A stretch of 64,000 nucleotides of DNA from DSNY01 sp016861185 (GTDB lineage: Bacteria > Pseudomonadota > Gammaproteobacteria > Burkholderiales > Burkholderiaceae_F): positions 1 through 64,000 of the forward strand of contig SZOR01000009.1 in the NCBI GenBank assembly GCA_030263275.1. The letters run 5' to 3'. Below, piece by piece: positions 42,542 to 49,834 of this stretch. Position 1 is the stretch's first letter. Every line of letters begins with the position of its first letter. The translations under genes were made by a program, and so were the position numbers. Below the pieces are notes generated by a model. It made no database searches. It saw only the letters and a list, made by a program, of their open reading frames with translations, and had not been told where the DNA came from.

Positions 42542-43693
42542 TTACGCGCGCAGCAGCGGCAGCGGCGCGAAGCGTCCGCCGAGCGCGCGGACGCTGTCGA
42601 GCCCCCACCAGCGCTCCAGCACCGTCGCGTAGACGGCGCGGAAGTCGGTCGTGTGCAGCAGGTTGCCGTCGTCGTCGAGCCGGGCGAGCGAGGGTGCCTC
42701 GCCGACGAAGCCGCCGGCGACCCGCGGGCCGAACGCGAACATCACGCTGGCGGTGCCGTGGTCGGTGCCGCCGCTCGCGTTCTCGCGCGCCCGGCGGCCG
42801 AACTCGGAATACGTCAGCACCAGCGTGTCGCGCCACAGATCGACCTCGGTCAGCGCCGCGCGCAGCGCGATCACGCCTTCGGCCATCTGGCGCAGCAGCG
42901 CCGCTTGCACGTTCGACTGATTCTGGTGGGTATCGAAGCCGGCGAGCGTGACGCGCACGATCGGCACGCGCCGCGTGGCGGCCACCTCGGCCGCGCGTTG
43001 CACGGCGATCCCGAAAGGTCCGCGCGGGTACTCGGTCATGAAGCTGGCGTCGGGGCGCAGTTCGGCGCCGGCGCGCGCGATGTCGCGCTCCACGCGCAGC
43101 AGGTGCGCCAGCGCGCCGCGCGCCTCGGTTTCCGCCTTCCCTGCGAGCCGCGCCTGGCGCGCGAAGCGCGCCGGATCGGCCAGCGCGATCGCACGGGCGC
43201 CGCCGCCGAGCGGACCGAGGTCGGTCGCGCCGATCACCACGCCATCCGCGCTCGCTGCGCGGAACGCCGGCGCCGTCGCGATCGCGCGCGTCAGCCAGCC
43301 TTCGTGCAGGTAGTGTCCGCTGTCGGACGCCGTGTCCCAGATTTCGATCGAACGGAAGTGCGACAGGTTGGGTTGCGGATAGCCGACGCCTCGGATCACG
43401 GTCATCTCGCGTGCGTCCCACAGCGTGCGCAGCGGCGCGAGTGCGGGGTGCAGCGCCATGCCTTCGCCGAGCGGAACGACGCCTTCGCCCCGCAGCGCGA
43501 GCCGCGGCCGCAAGTCGAAGTAGCGACCATCTTCCACCGGCGCGACAGTATTGAGCCCGTCGTTGCCGCCGCGCAACTCGAGCAGCACGAGCAGCTTCGG
43601 TGCGGCCTCACCCGCCGCGCGCGCCCAGCCGGCGAACGACAGCAGCGTCAGCGCGGCGCCGCCGGCTTTCAGAAAACGCCTGCGCGCGGTCAT
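42542..43693 (-). CDS. DUF1501 family exported protein
   Basis: A 383-residue protein with a twin-arginine signal (TARRRFLKAGGAALTLL, cleavage after ARA) and the DUF1501 core: LLVLLELRGGNDGLNTV, NLSHFRSIEIWDTA, FDTHQNQ, TYSEFGRRARENASGGTDHG. The fold is related to sulfatase/alkaline-phosphatase-like hydrolases, but no substrate is known. It is exported folded by the Tat system. It lies directly downstream of a DUF1800 gene (seven bases), the pairing in which both families almost always occur. Confidence 0.93.
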   Translation of the reverse strand: MTARRRFLKAGGAALTLLSFAGWARAAGEAAPKLLVLLELRGGNDGLNTVAPVEDGRYFDLRPRLALRGEGVVPLGEGMALHPALAPLRTLWDAREMTVIRGVGYPQPNLSHFRSIEIWDTASDSGHYLHEGWLTRAIATAPAFRAASADGVVIGATDLGPLGGGARAIALADPARFARQARLAGKAETEARGALAHLLRVERDIARAGAELRPDASFMTEYPRGPFGIAVQRAAEVAATRRVPIVRVTLAGFDTHQNQSNVQAALLRQMAEGVIALRAALTEVDLWRDTLVLTYSEFGRRARENASGGTDHGTASVMFAFGPRVAGGFVGEAPSLARLDDDGNLLHTTDFRAVYATVLERWWGLDSVRALGGRFAPLPLLRA

Positions 43694-43700
43694 CGCGGGC

Positions 43701-45188
43701 TCACTTGAGTTGGTAGGCGGGATCGAGCACGACGGCGCGCAACGCGTCGAGCGCCAGCGTCGACGGTTGCGGCGGCGCGACGAGCGGCACGACGAGCAGC
43801 GCGTCGGCGAGCTTGCCCGCCGTCGCCGCGTCGATCGGCCGTTCGGGCGCCAGACCCGCGATCGCTTCGAGCCACGCCGCAGAATCGACCCGCACCGCGA
43901 GCGCCTGCGCGAGCTCGGCGCGTCGCCTCAGTTCGGCTGCCTGCCCAGCGTCGGCCAATTCGCTCGTCACTGCCGTTTCCATCGCTGCTTGCAGCGCCGC
44001 AGCGCGCGACAGCGCGCGGTCGAGGAACTGCTTGCGCGCGAGCAGCGTCTGCGTGTTGATCCAGGCTTCACCGCCAGGCCAACCGCGCACGTTCGGCGGC
44101 GCAAAGAGGTTCTGCCCCATCGCGGCGACGGCGATCGCGCCGCCGACCGGCTGCGCCAACTCGGCGCCCGACTGCCGGACGAAACCGACGACCAGCTCGA
44201 CCGGCGACTTGACGAGCGCGTCGTCGCTGACGGGCGCCACCACCTCCGGCTGCAGCAGCAGCTCGCGCAGCGCGACGCGGATGTCGTAGCCGCTCGCGCG
44301 GAAGCGCTGCGCGATCGCTTCGGCGCGCGCCGCGTCGGGCTGCGGCGACACGAACTCGCGCCACAGTTTGCCGACGACGAAACGCGCGGTCGCGGGCTGC
44401 TCGAGCAGGATGTCGAGCACCGCATCGCCGTCGAAGCGGCCCGTGCGGCCGAGCACGGTCTTTTCGCCGCCGTCGTGCAGCCGGGGCCGAAAGACGAACG
44501 TCCCCCTGTCCGGGTCGAGGCTCCAGCCGGTGAAGGCGCGCGCCGCCTCCTTGACGTCGCGTTCGGTGTAATGACCTTCGCCGAGCGTGAACAGCTCCAT
44601 CACCTCGCGCGCGAAGTTCTCGTTCGGCGAGCCGCGCCGGCTGGTCGCAGCGTCGAGGTAGACCAGCATCGCCGGATCCTTCGCGACCGCATGCAGCAGC
44701 ACGCCGAAGTTGCCGAGTGCATGTTCGCGCAGCAGCCGGTTTTGCCGGTACATCAGTTGCGCCCAACGGACCTTCGGCTGCGCGGAGACGAAGTGGTTGT
44801 GCCAGAACAGCGTCATCCGCTCGGCGAGCGGCGACGGCGTGGCGACCATCTCGCGCAGCCACCACCCGCGCAACTCGAGCCCCTGGCGGATCGCGCGCTG
44901 GCGTTCGGCCTTGCGCTCCTCCTCGTTCATCGCGCGCAGCGCGCGCGGCGGAACGATCGGCTCGTCGATCCAGCCGGGCGGCGGGGTGACGGCGGCCGTG
45001 CGCGCTTCGGCCAGCAGCCGCTCGACGGCAGCGCGCCGGTCGAGCGGCGCGTAGCGCGCGATCTCGTCCGCGTTCGGCGCGAAGCCGGTGCGCGTCAGCA
45101 GCCGCTTGGCGCCTTCGGTGCCGAGCGGTTGCGCGAGCGTCGCCGTTGCGAACACCCACAACGCGGCGGCAAAGGCGATGCGGCGCAT
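43701..45188 (-). CDS. DUF1800 family exported protein
   Basis: A 495-residue secreted protein: signal peptide MRRIAFAAALWVFATATLAQP, then the DUF1800 pattern with RLLTRTGFAPN, RMTLFWHNHFVSAQPKVRWAQL (short parts RMTLFWHNHF), SRRGSPNENFAREVMELFTLGEG and PPNVRGWPGGEAWIN. Function is unknown; it is always partnered by a DUF1501 protein and the two probably act together outside the inner membrane. It follows the small LTPEQR protein by seven bases, making a three-gene operon. Confidence 0.93.
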   Translation of the reverse strand: MRRIAFAAALWVFATATLAQPLGTEGAKRLLTRTGFAPNADEIARYAPLDRRAAVERLLAEARTAAVTPPPGWIDEPIVPPRALRAMNEEERKAERQRAIRQGLELRGWWLREMVATPSPLAERMTLFWHNHFVSAQPKVRWAQLMYRQNRLLREHALGNFGVLLHAVAKDPAMLVYLDAATSRRGSPNENFAREVMELFTLGEGHYTERDVKEAARAFTGWSLDPDRGTFVFRPRLHDGGEKTVLGRTGRFDGDAVLDILLEQPATARFVVGKLWREFVSPQPDAARAEAIAQRFRASGYDIRVALRELLLQPEVVAPVSDDALVKSPVELVVGFVRQSGAELAQPVGGAIAVAAMGQNLFAPPNVRGWPGGEAWINTQTLLARKQFLDRALSRAAALQAAMETAVTSELADAGQAAELRRRAELAQALAVRVDSAAWLEAIAGLAPERPIDAATAGKLADALLVVPLVAPPQPSTLALDALRAVVLDPAYQLK

Positions 45189-45195
45189 CGCGATC

Positions 45196-45579
45196 TCAAC
45201 GTTCGCCGCGCCGCCCGCGCATGCCCTTGCCGCGCCATTCGCGGTTGGCCTCGCGGATCTGGTCGCGCAGCCGCTGCCGCTCCTCGGGCGTCAGCCGGTG
45301 CGGCATGCCCTCGCCCATGCGCGGTCCTCGCCCCTCGTCCATGCGACGCTGACGCTCTTCCATCCAGCGCTCGCGCATCGCGTCGCGCTGCTCCGGCGTC
45401 ATCCGCTCGCGGATCGCCTGGCGTTCCTCGGGCGACATGCGCATCCACAGTTCGCGCCGTTGCTCCGGCGTCAGACGCGCACCGGGCGCGTCGTCGGGCC
45501 GCACGGGCTGCGCCGAGGCGAAGCCCGCCGCCGCGAGCAGCGCGGCGGCGGCGAATCGCAGGATGCGGGACGCGGACAT
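45196..45579 (-). CDS. Small secreted protein with LTPEQR-type repeats
   Basis: A 127-residue protein with a signal peptide (MSASRILRFAAAALLAAAGFASAQ). The mature part is almost entirely charged: short repeats of the form LTPEQR, MSPEERQAIRERM, MTPEQRDAMRERW and LTPEERQRLRDQI, rich in Arg, Glu and Met, then a basic tail (KGMRGRRGER). This resembles DUF3106-type or Spy-like periplasmic proteins; the helical, Met-rich repeats suggest a chaperone-like or metal-related role, but nothing specific can be stated. It heads the DUF1800-DUF1501 operon and is divergent from ompR (175 bases), so envelope-stress control is conceivable. Confidence 0.8.
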   Translation of the reverse strand: MSASRILRFAAAALLAAAGFASAQPVRPDDAPGARLTPEQRRELWMRMSPEERQAIRERMTPEQRDAMRERWMEERQRRMDEGRGPRMGEGMPHRLTPEERQRLRDQIREANREWRGKGMRGRRGER

Positions 45580-45754
45580 GTCCTTGGGTCGGTGCTTGAT
45601 CGGAATGGTAGGTGTTCAACGCGCGGGCGGCGGGCAGCATCGCTGAAAACGCCGGGCGGCGGCGGTAAATTCTGTAACACTTTGTTCTGCCGCTGCATTC
45701 GTCGGAAGGCGCTCCGTAGGATGCGCGGCGGTTTCGCAGCGAGAACAGCCGACC

Positions 45755-46480
45755 ATGACCCGCCACGGCCCCCCGAGAGTGCTCGTCGTCGACGACGATC
45801 CGCGCCTGCGCGAACTGCTGCGCCGCTACCTCGGCGACAACGGCTTCACCGTCTACACGGCGGAGAACGCGCAGGCGATGAACAAGCTGTGGCTGCGCGA
45901 GCGCTTCGACGTGCTGATCCTCGACCTGATGATGCCCGGCGAAGACGGCCTGTCGGTGCTGCGGCGGCTGCGCGGCGCCAACGATCCGACGCCGATCGTG
46001 ATGCTGACCGCCAAGGGCGAGGACGTCGACCGCATTGTCGGGCTGGAGATGGGCGCGGACGACTACCTGCCGAAGCCCTTCAACCCGCGCGAGCTGCTGG
46101 CGCGGATCAACGCGGTCCTGCGGCGCAAGGCGCCGGACGAAGTGCCCGGTGCACCGTCGCAGGAGGCCAAGGCGGTCGCCTTCGGCGACTTCGTGCTCGA
46201 CCTGTCGACGCGCACGCTGACGAAGAACGGCGAGCAGGTTCCGCTGACCACCGGCGAATTCGCGGTGCTGAAGGTCTTCGCGCGCTACCCACGCGTTCCG
46301 CTGTCGCGCGAAAAGCTGATGGAGATGGCGCGCGGTCGCGAATACGAGGCCTTCGACCGCTCGCTCGACGTGCAGATCTCGCGCCTGCGCAAGATGATCG
46401 AGCCTGACCCGAGCAAGCCGAAGTACATCCAGACCGTGTGGGGGCTGGGTTACGTGTTCGTGCCGGATGGGCAGGCGTAG
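45755..46480 (+). CDS. ompR: Response regulator OmpR
   Basis: A 241-residue two-component regulator. The receiver domain has the acidic pocket VVDDDP, phospho-acceptor Asp57 (LILDLMMPGEDG) and the conserved lysine in DDYLPKPFNPRELLARI; the C-terminal winged helix is of the OmpR/PhoB type (SREKLMEMARGREYEAFDRSLDVQISRLRKMIE, seen as SLDVQISRLRK). It would answer to EnvZ encoded downstream and control porin or osmotic genes. An AT-rich block (45689-45712) lies upstream and may contain its promoter. The spacer to envZ holds a repeat element. Confidence 0.95.
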   Translation: MTRHGPPRVLVVDDDPRLRELLRRYLGDNGFTVYTAENAQAMNKLWLRERFDVLILDLMMPGEDGLSVLRRLRGANDPTPIVMLTAKGEDVDRIVGLEMGADDYLPKPFNPRELLARINAVLRRKAPDEVPGAPSQEAKAVAFGDFVLDLSTRTLTKNGEQVPLTTGEFAVLKVFARYPRVPLSREKLMEMARGREYEAFDRSLDVQISRLRKMIEPDPSKPKYIQTVWGLGYVFVPDGQA

Positions 46481-46513
46481 CTTGTCCTTGCGGCGCCGGA
46501 CTGCCGCAGCCGA

Positions 46514-46620
46514 AGAATCCCCCCGCGCGCTACGCGCGTGGCCCCCCTCTTCAAAGGGGGCTGAAGTCGCCAGACCGCGGTCCCTGCCCCCCTTTCGCAA
46601 AGAGGGGCGAGCGAGGATGT
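46514..46620. repeat. REP/MITE-like palindromic element between ompR and envZ
   Basis: The spacer contains three adjacent stem-loops: CGCGCG/CGCGCG around TA at 46523-46538, GCCCCC...GGGGGC at 46541-46561 with TTCAAA in the loop, and CCCCTTT...AAAGAGGGG at 46589-46606. This arrangement (AATCCCCCCGCG...GGCCCCCC...AAAGGGGG) is characteristic of dispersed palindromic elements in betaproteobacterial intergenic regions. It has no coding capacity and sits inside an operon that is usually tightly joined. Confidence 0.6.
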
Positions 46621-46645
46621 CGAGCCTCCCGCAGAAGGCCCCCGC

Positions 46646-47971
46646 GTGACGCTGCGTTCCCCCAGCCTCTTCTGGCGGACCTTTTTGCTGATCCTGCTGC
46701 TGATCGCGGCGAGCCTCGCCGCGTGGGTGCAGAGTTTCCGGGTGTTCGAGCGCGAGCCGCGCGCGCAGCAGATCGCGCAGCAGGTCGTGTCGATCGTCAA
46801 CCTCACGCGCAGCGCACTGCTGTATTCGGACCCGGCTGCGCGCCGTTTCCTGCTCGCCGAACTGGCCGACGACGAAGGCATCCGCATCGTGCCGCTGGAG
46901 CCGGCCGATCAGGTCAAGCCGTTCCCGGACATCCCGCTGATCGGACTCGTGTCGAAGGAGGTGGTCGAACGGCTGGGACCGGACACGCGGATCGCCGCCG
47001 AAGTCAACGGCATCGCCGGCATCTGGGTCAGCTTCGACATCGACGGCGACGGTTACTGGGTCTTCATCGAACGCGATCCGCTCGCGCGCGAAGCCGGCAC
47101 GCAGTGGGTGCGTTGGGCGATCGCCTCGATGCTGCTGTCGATGCTGGCGGCGATTGCGATCACGAGCGTGGTCAACCGCCCGCTGAAGAAGCTGTCGAAC
47201 GCCGCGCGCGAGCTGGGGGCGGGGCGCACGCCGGCGCCGCTGCCGGACGCGGGGCCGGTCGAGATCCGCACGGTCAACGCGAGCTTCAACCGGATGGTCG
47301 GCGATCTGGCCAAGCTCGAACAGGATCGCGCAGTGCTGCTCGCCGGCATCTCGCACGATCTGCGCACGCCGCTTGCACGGCTGCGGCTCGATCTGGAGAT
47401 CAACGACCTTCCCGAGGCGGCGCGCACTGCGATGATCGGCGACATCGAGCAGATCGACGCGATCGTCGGGCAGTTCCTCGACTATGCGCGGCCGGCGCCC
47501 CAGCAGGCGCGCGAGGGCATCGACCTGTCGGCGCTCGTCGAGGAAGTCGTTTCGCATGCGCGGCTCGACGAGCGCGACGGCACGCGCGTCGAGCGGCGCA
47601 TCGCGCCCGAGGTCCGCATGGCCGGCTATCGGACCGAATTGGCGCGCGCGCTGGAGAACCTGCTCGCCAACGCGGTGCGCTATGGACGCGATCCCGAGAC
47701 AGGCACGCTCGAATTGGGCGTCGAACTGCGCATCGACGGCCACCAGGCGGTGATTGCGATCGCCGATCGCGGACCCGGAATCGCCCCCGATGCGGTCGAG
47801 CGACTCGTGCGCCCCTTCGAGCGCGGCGAAACCGCGCGCTCGGGTCACGCCGGCGCCGGGCTCGGGCTGGCGATCGTCGACCGCGTCGCGCGCCTGCACG
47901 GCGGCACCCTCGCGCTCGAGCCGAACCCGCCGCGCGGGCTGCGCGCGCAGCTCCGGCTGCCGCTCAACTGA
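46646..47971 (+). CDS. envZ: Osmosensor histidine kinase EnvZ
   Basis: A 441-residue membrane kinase. TM1 is at about 8-29 and TM2 at 156-176, with a periplasmic sensor of about 125 residues between. Then come a HAMP domain, the phospho-acceptor His237 (GISHDLRTPLARLRLDLE), and the ATPase domain with ALENLLANAVRYG, ADRGPGIAPD and GLGLAIVDRVARLHGG. The start is GTG at 46646, preceded at 7 bases by AGAAGG. It partners OmpR. The 165-base spacer to ompR holds a palindromic repeat, so the two may be produced at unequal levels. Confidence 0.94.
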   Translation: MTLRSPSLFWRTFLLILLLIAASLAAWVQSFRVFEREPRAQQIAQQVVSIVNLTRSALLYSDPAARRFLLAELADDEGIRIVPLEPADQVKPFPDIPLIGLVSKEVVERLGPDTRIAAEVNGIAGIWVSFDIDGDGYWVFIERDPLAREAGTQWVRWAIASMLLSMLAAIAITSVVNRPLKKLSNAARELGAGRTPAPLPDAGPVEIRTVNASFNRMVGDLAKLEQDRAVLLAGISHDLRTPLARLRLDLEINDLPEAARTAMIGDIEQIDAIVGQFLDYARPAPQQAREGIDLSALVEEVVSHARLDERDGTRVERRIAPEVRMAGYRTELARALENLLANAVRYGRDPETGTLELGVELRIDGHQAVIAIADRGPGIAPDAVERLVRPFERGETARSGHAGAGLGLAIVDRVARLHGGTLALEPNPPRGLRAQLRLPLN

Positions 47972-47992
47972 GCTTTCCTCTTGCCGCGCGTT

Positions 47993-48523
47993 TCAGCGCG
48001 GCTCCGGCGGGCCGCCCTCCTCCGACGCGACCGCTCTCGTCAGCGCCGCGCCGCGCGCCTGCGTCGGCCGGCGCTGCTCGGGACGCACGCGCGCCGCCAG
48101 CAGGCGCTCGGCCGCGTCCGTGTCGAGCGTCAGGCCGCCTGCGTTCACCAGCGGCTGCTCGAAGTCGTTCCAGCCGCGCAAACCCGTCTTCAGCGACACG
48201 ACATCGACGAAGCCCAGCGTCTGCAGAACGTCCGCGGCCAGCACCGAACGATGGCCCGAGCGGCAAACGACCACGATCGGGCGCGCGCGGCCGCCCGCGA
48301 GTTCGGGTGCGGTCTCGTCGTAGTCCCATTCGCAGGCCTGCTCCAGCACGCCGCGCGGCACGTTGATCGACCCCGCGATGTGCGCGGCTTCGAACTCGGC
48401 CGGTTCGCGCACGTCCAGCAGCACGAGCTCGCGTCCTGCCGCGAGCCGATCGCGCAGATCCCAGGGCATGATCTCGCGCACGCGCGTCAGCGCCTCGGCC
48501 AGCAGCTCGGCGTAACGCTTCAT
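47993..48523 (-). CDS. Rhodanese-like sulfurtransferase domain protein
   Basis: A 176-residue cytoplasmic protein with one rhodanese domain (LVLLDVREPAEFEAAHIAGSINVPRG; active loop VVVCRSGHRS with the persulfide cysteine) and a 45-residue Arg-rich C-terminal tail. Its ATG at 48523 overlaps the ispF stop by four bases, so it is translated with the isoprenoid genes ispD-ispF. A tail-to-tail arrangement with envZ leaves 21 bases. Substrate unknown; a sulfur carrier or detoxification role is typical. Confidence 0.9.
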   Translation of the reverse strand: MKRYAELLAEALTRVREIMPWDLRDRLAAGRELVLLDVREPAEFEAAHIAGSINVPRGVLEQACEWDYDETAPELAGGRARPIVVVCRSGHRSVLAADVLQTLGFVDVVSLKTGLRGWNDFEQPLVNAGGLTLDTDAAERLLAARVRPEQRRPTQARGAALTRAVASEEGGPPEPR

Positions 48524-49005
48524 CGCCCGGCTTCGACGAGCAGCGCGACCGCGAGCGCTGCGATGCCTTCGCCGCGCCCAGTGAAGCCGAGCCGCTCCGT
48601 CGTTTTGCCCTTGACGTTGACGGCGGTCGCGTCGATGCCGAGACACTGGGCGATGCTCGCGCGCATCGTGTCGACGTGCGGCGCAATCTTCGGCCGCTCG
48701 GCGATCACGGTGCAGTCGACGTTCTCGATCCGCCAGCCGGCACTGACGACGCGCGCCACGGCATCGCGCAACAGCACACGGCTGTCGGCGTCCTTGAAGC
48801 GGGCGTCGCCGTCGGGATAAAGCCGGCCGATGTCGCCGAGCCCCGCGGCGCCGAGCAGCGCGTCCGTGATCGCGTGCAGCAGCACGTCGGCGTCGGAGTG
48901 TCCGAGCAGCCCGTGCGTATGGGCGATCTCGACGCCGCCCAGCACGAGCCGCCGCCCCGGCACCAGCGCGTGCACGTCGTAGCCCTGCCCCACCCTGAAT
49001 CTCAT
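48520..49005 (-). CDS. ispF: 2-C-methyl-D-erythritol 2,4-cyclodiphosphate synthase
   Basis: A 161-residue zinc enzyme of the MEP isoprenoid pathway, the step after IspE. The metal-binding residues are in GYDVHAL and GLLGHSDADVLLHAI; the conserved GDIGRLYPD(T) and VNVKGKTTERLGFTGRGEGIAA follow (pieces GRLYPDGD and KTTERLGFTGRGEGI). Its ATG at 49005 overlaps the ispD stop (ATGA). It is the middle gene of ispD-ispF-rhodanese. MEP products feed farnesyl diphosphate for the hpnCDE route. Confidence 0.97.
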   Translation of the reverse strand: MRFRVGQGYDVHALVPGRRLVLGGVEIAHTHGLLGHSDADVLLHAITDALLGAAGLGDIGRLYPDGDARFKDADSRVLLRDAVARVVSAGWRIENVDCTVIAERPKIAPHVDTMRASIAQCLGIDATAVNVKGKTTERLGFTGRGEGIAALAVALLVEAGR

Positions 49006-49709
49006 CGGCACCTGCCCTGCAGTCGGAGGATCGCTTCGGCGAGCGGCAGATCGTCCGGCCGCGTGACCTTGATGTTCGATGCGTGGCCCGGCACGAGCCG
49101 CGGCGCGTGACCGATGCGCTCGACCGCGCTCGACTCGTCGGTGATCGCGGCCGGATCCCGCACGCGCTCGAAAGCGTCGTCGAGTACGCCGAGCCGGAAC
49201 ATCTGCGGCGTCAGCGCGCGCCACAGGCACGCACGCTCGACCGTCTGCGCCACGCGACCCTGATCTTCCCGCTTGATCGTATCCGCGATGGGCACCGCGA
49301 GCAGGCCGCCGACCGGATCGTCGATCAGTGCGTCGATCAGGGCCGTCAACTCTTCGCGAGCGAGGCACGGACGGGCGGCATCGTGCACGAGCACCCAGTC
49401 CTCGGCGCTCGCGCTCATCGCCAGCCGCGCCAGCCCGTTGCGGACGCTCTCGGCGCGGCTCGCACCTCCGGCCGCGACGAACTCGACGCGCGCTTCGCAG
49501 GCAAGCCCGCGGTGGCGGACGTCGTCCGGCGCGACGACGACCAGCACGCGCTCGATGCGCGCGTCGGCCAGCAAGGCGTCGATCGCGTGTTCGAGCATCG
49601 TGCGCCCCGCGAGCGGCGCGTATTGCTTGGGAACGTCGCCGCCCATCCGCGAACCGGTGCCCGCCGCGGGGATCAGGGCGAAGACGTGCGAATCGAGCGT
49701 CGAAGACAT
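49002..49709 (-). CDS. ispD: 2-C-methyl-D-erythritol 4-phosphate cytidylyltransferase
   Basis: A 235-residue nucleotidyltransferase of the MEP pathway. The N-terminal ALIPAAGTGSRMGGDVPKQYAPLAGRTMLEHAI contains the CTP-binding glycine loop and the Lys of KQY; the later VLVHDAARPCL and VTRPDDLPLAEAIL are also diagnostic. The ATG at 49709 is chosen; the frame is open further, but upstream sequence is mfd promoter and coding region on the other strand. Divergent from mfd. Confidence 0.97.
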   Translation of the reverse strand: MSSTLDSHVFALIPAAGTGSRMGGDVPKQYAPLAGRTMLEHAIDALLADARIERVLVVVAPDDVRHRGLACEARVEFVAAGGASRAESVRNGLARLAMSASAEDWVLVHDAARPCLAREELTALIDALIDDPVGGLLAVPIADTIKREDQGRVAQTVERACLWRALTPQMFRLGVLDDAFERVRDPAAITDESSAVERIGHAPRLVPGHASNIKVTRPDDLPLAEAILRLQGRCR

Positions 49710-49763
49710 CGAAGCGGAGCGCGCGGCGCGGCGCGGACGAGGGAGGACGAAGGCGGCGGAACC

Positions 49764-49769
49764 TATAAT
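49764..49769 (+). promoter_or_regulatory. Putative -10 element of mfd
   Basis: A perfect TATAAT lies 66 bases before the mfd start, in the 125-base divergent space shared with ispD. The -35 region (near 49741-49746, GGGAGG) does not match consensus. The opposite strand reads TATTAT over the same bases and could serve ispD. Confidence 0.45.
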
Positions 49770-49834
49770 AGCGACGCGTTCGCGGTGGCCCGAGCAATCG
49801 GTCCGCCGCGAAGCGTTTTTGCACGGCCGAACGG

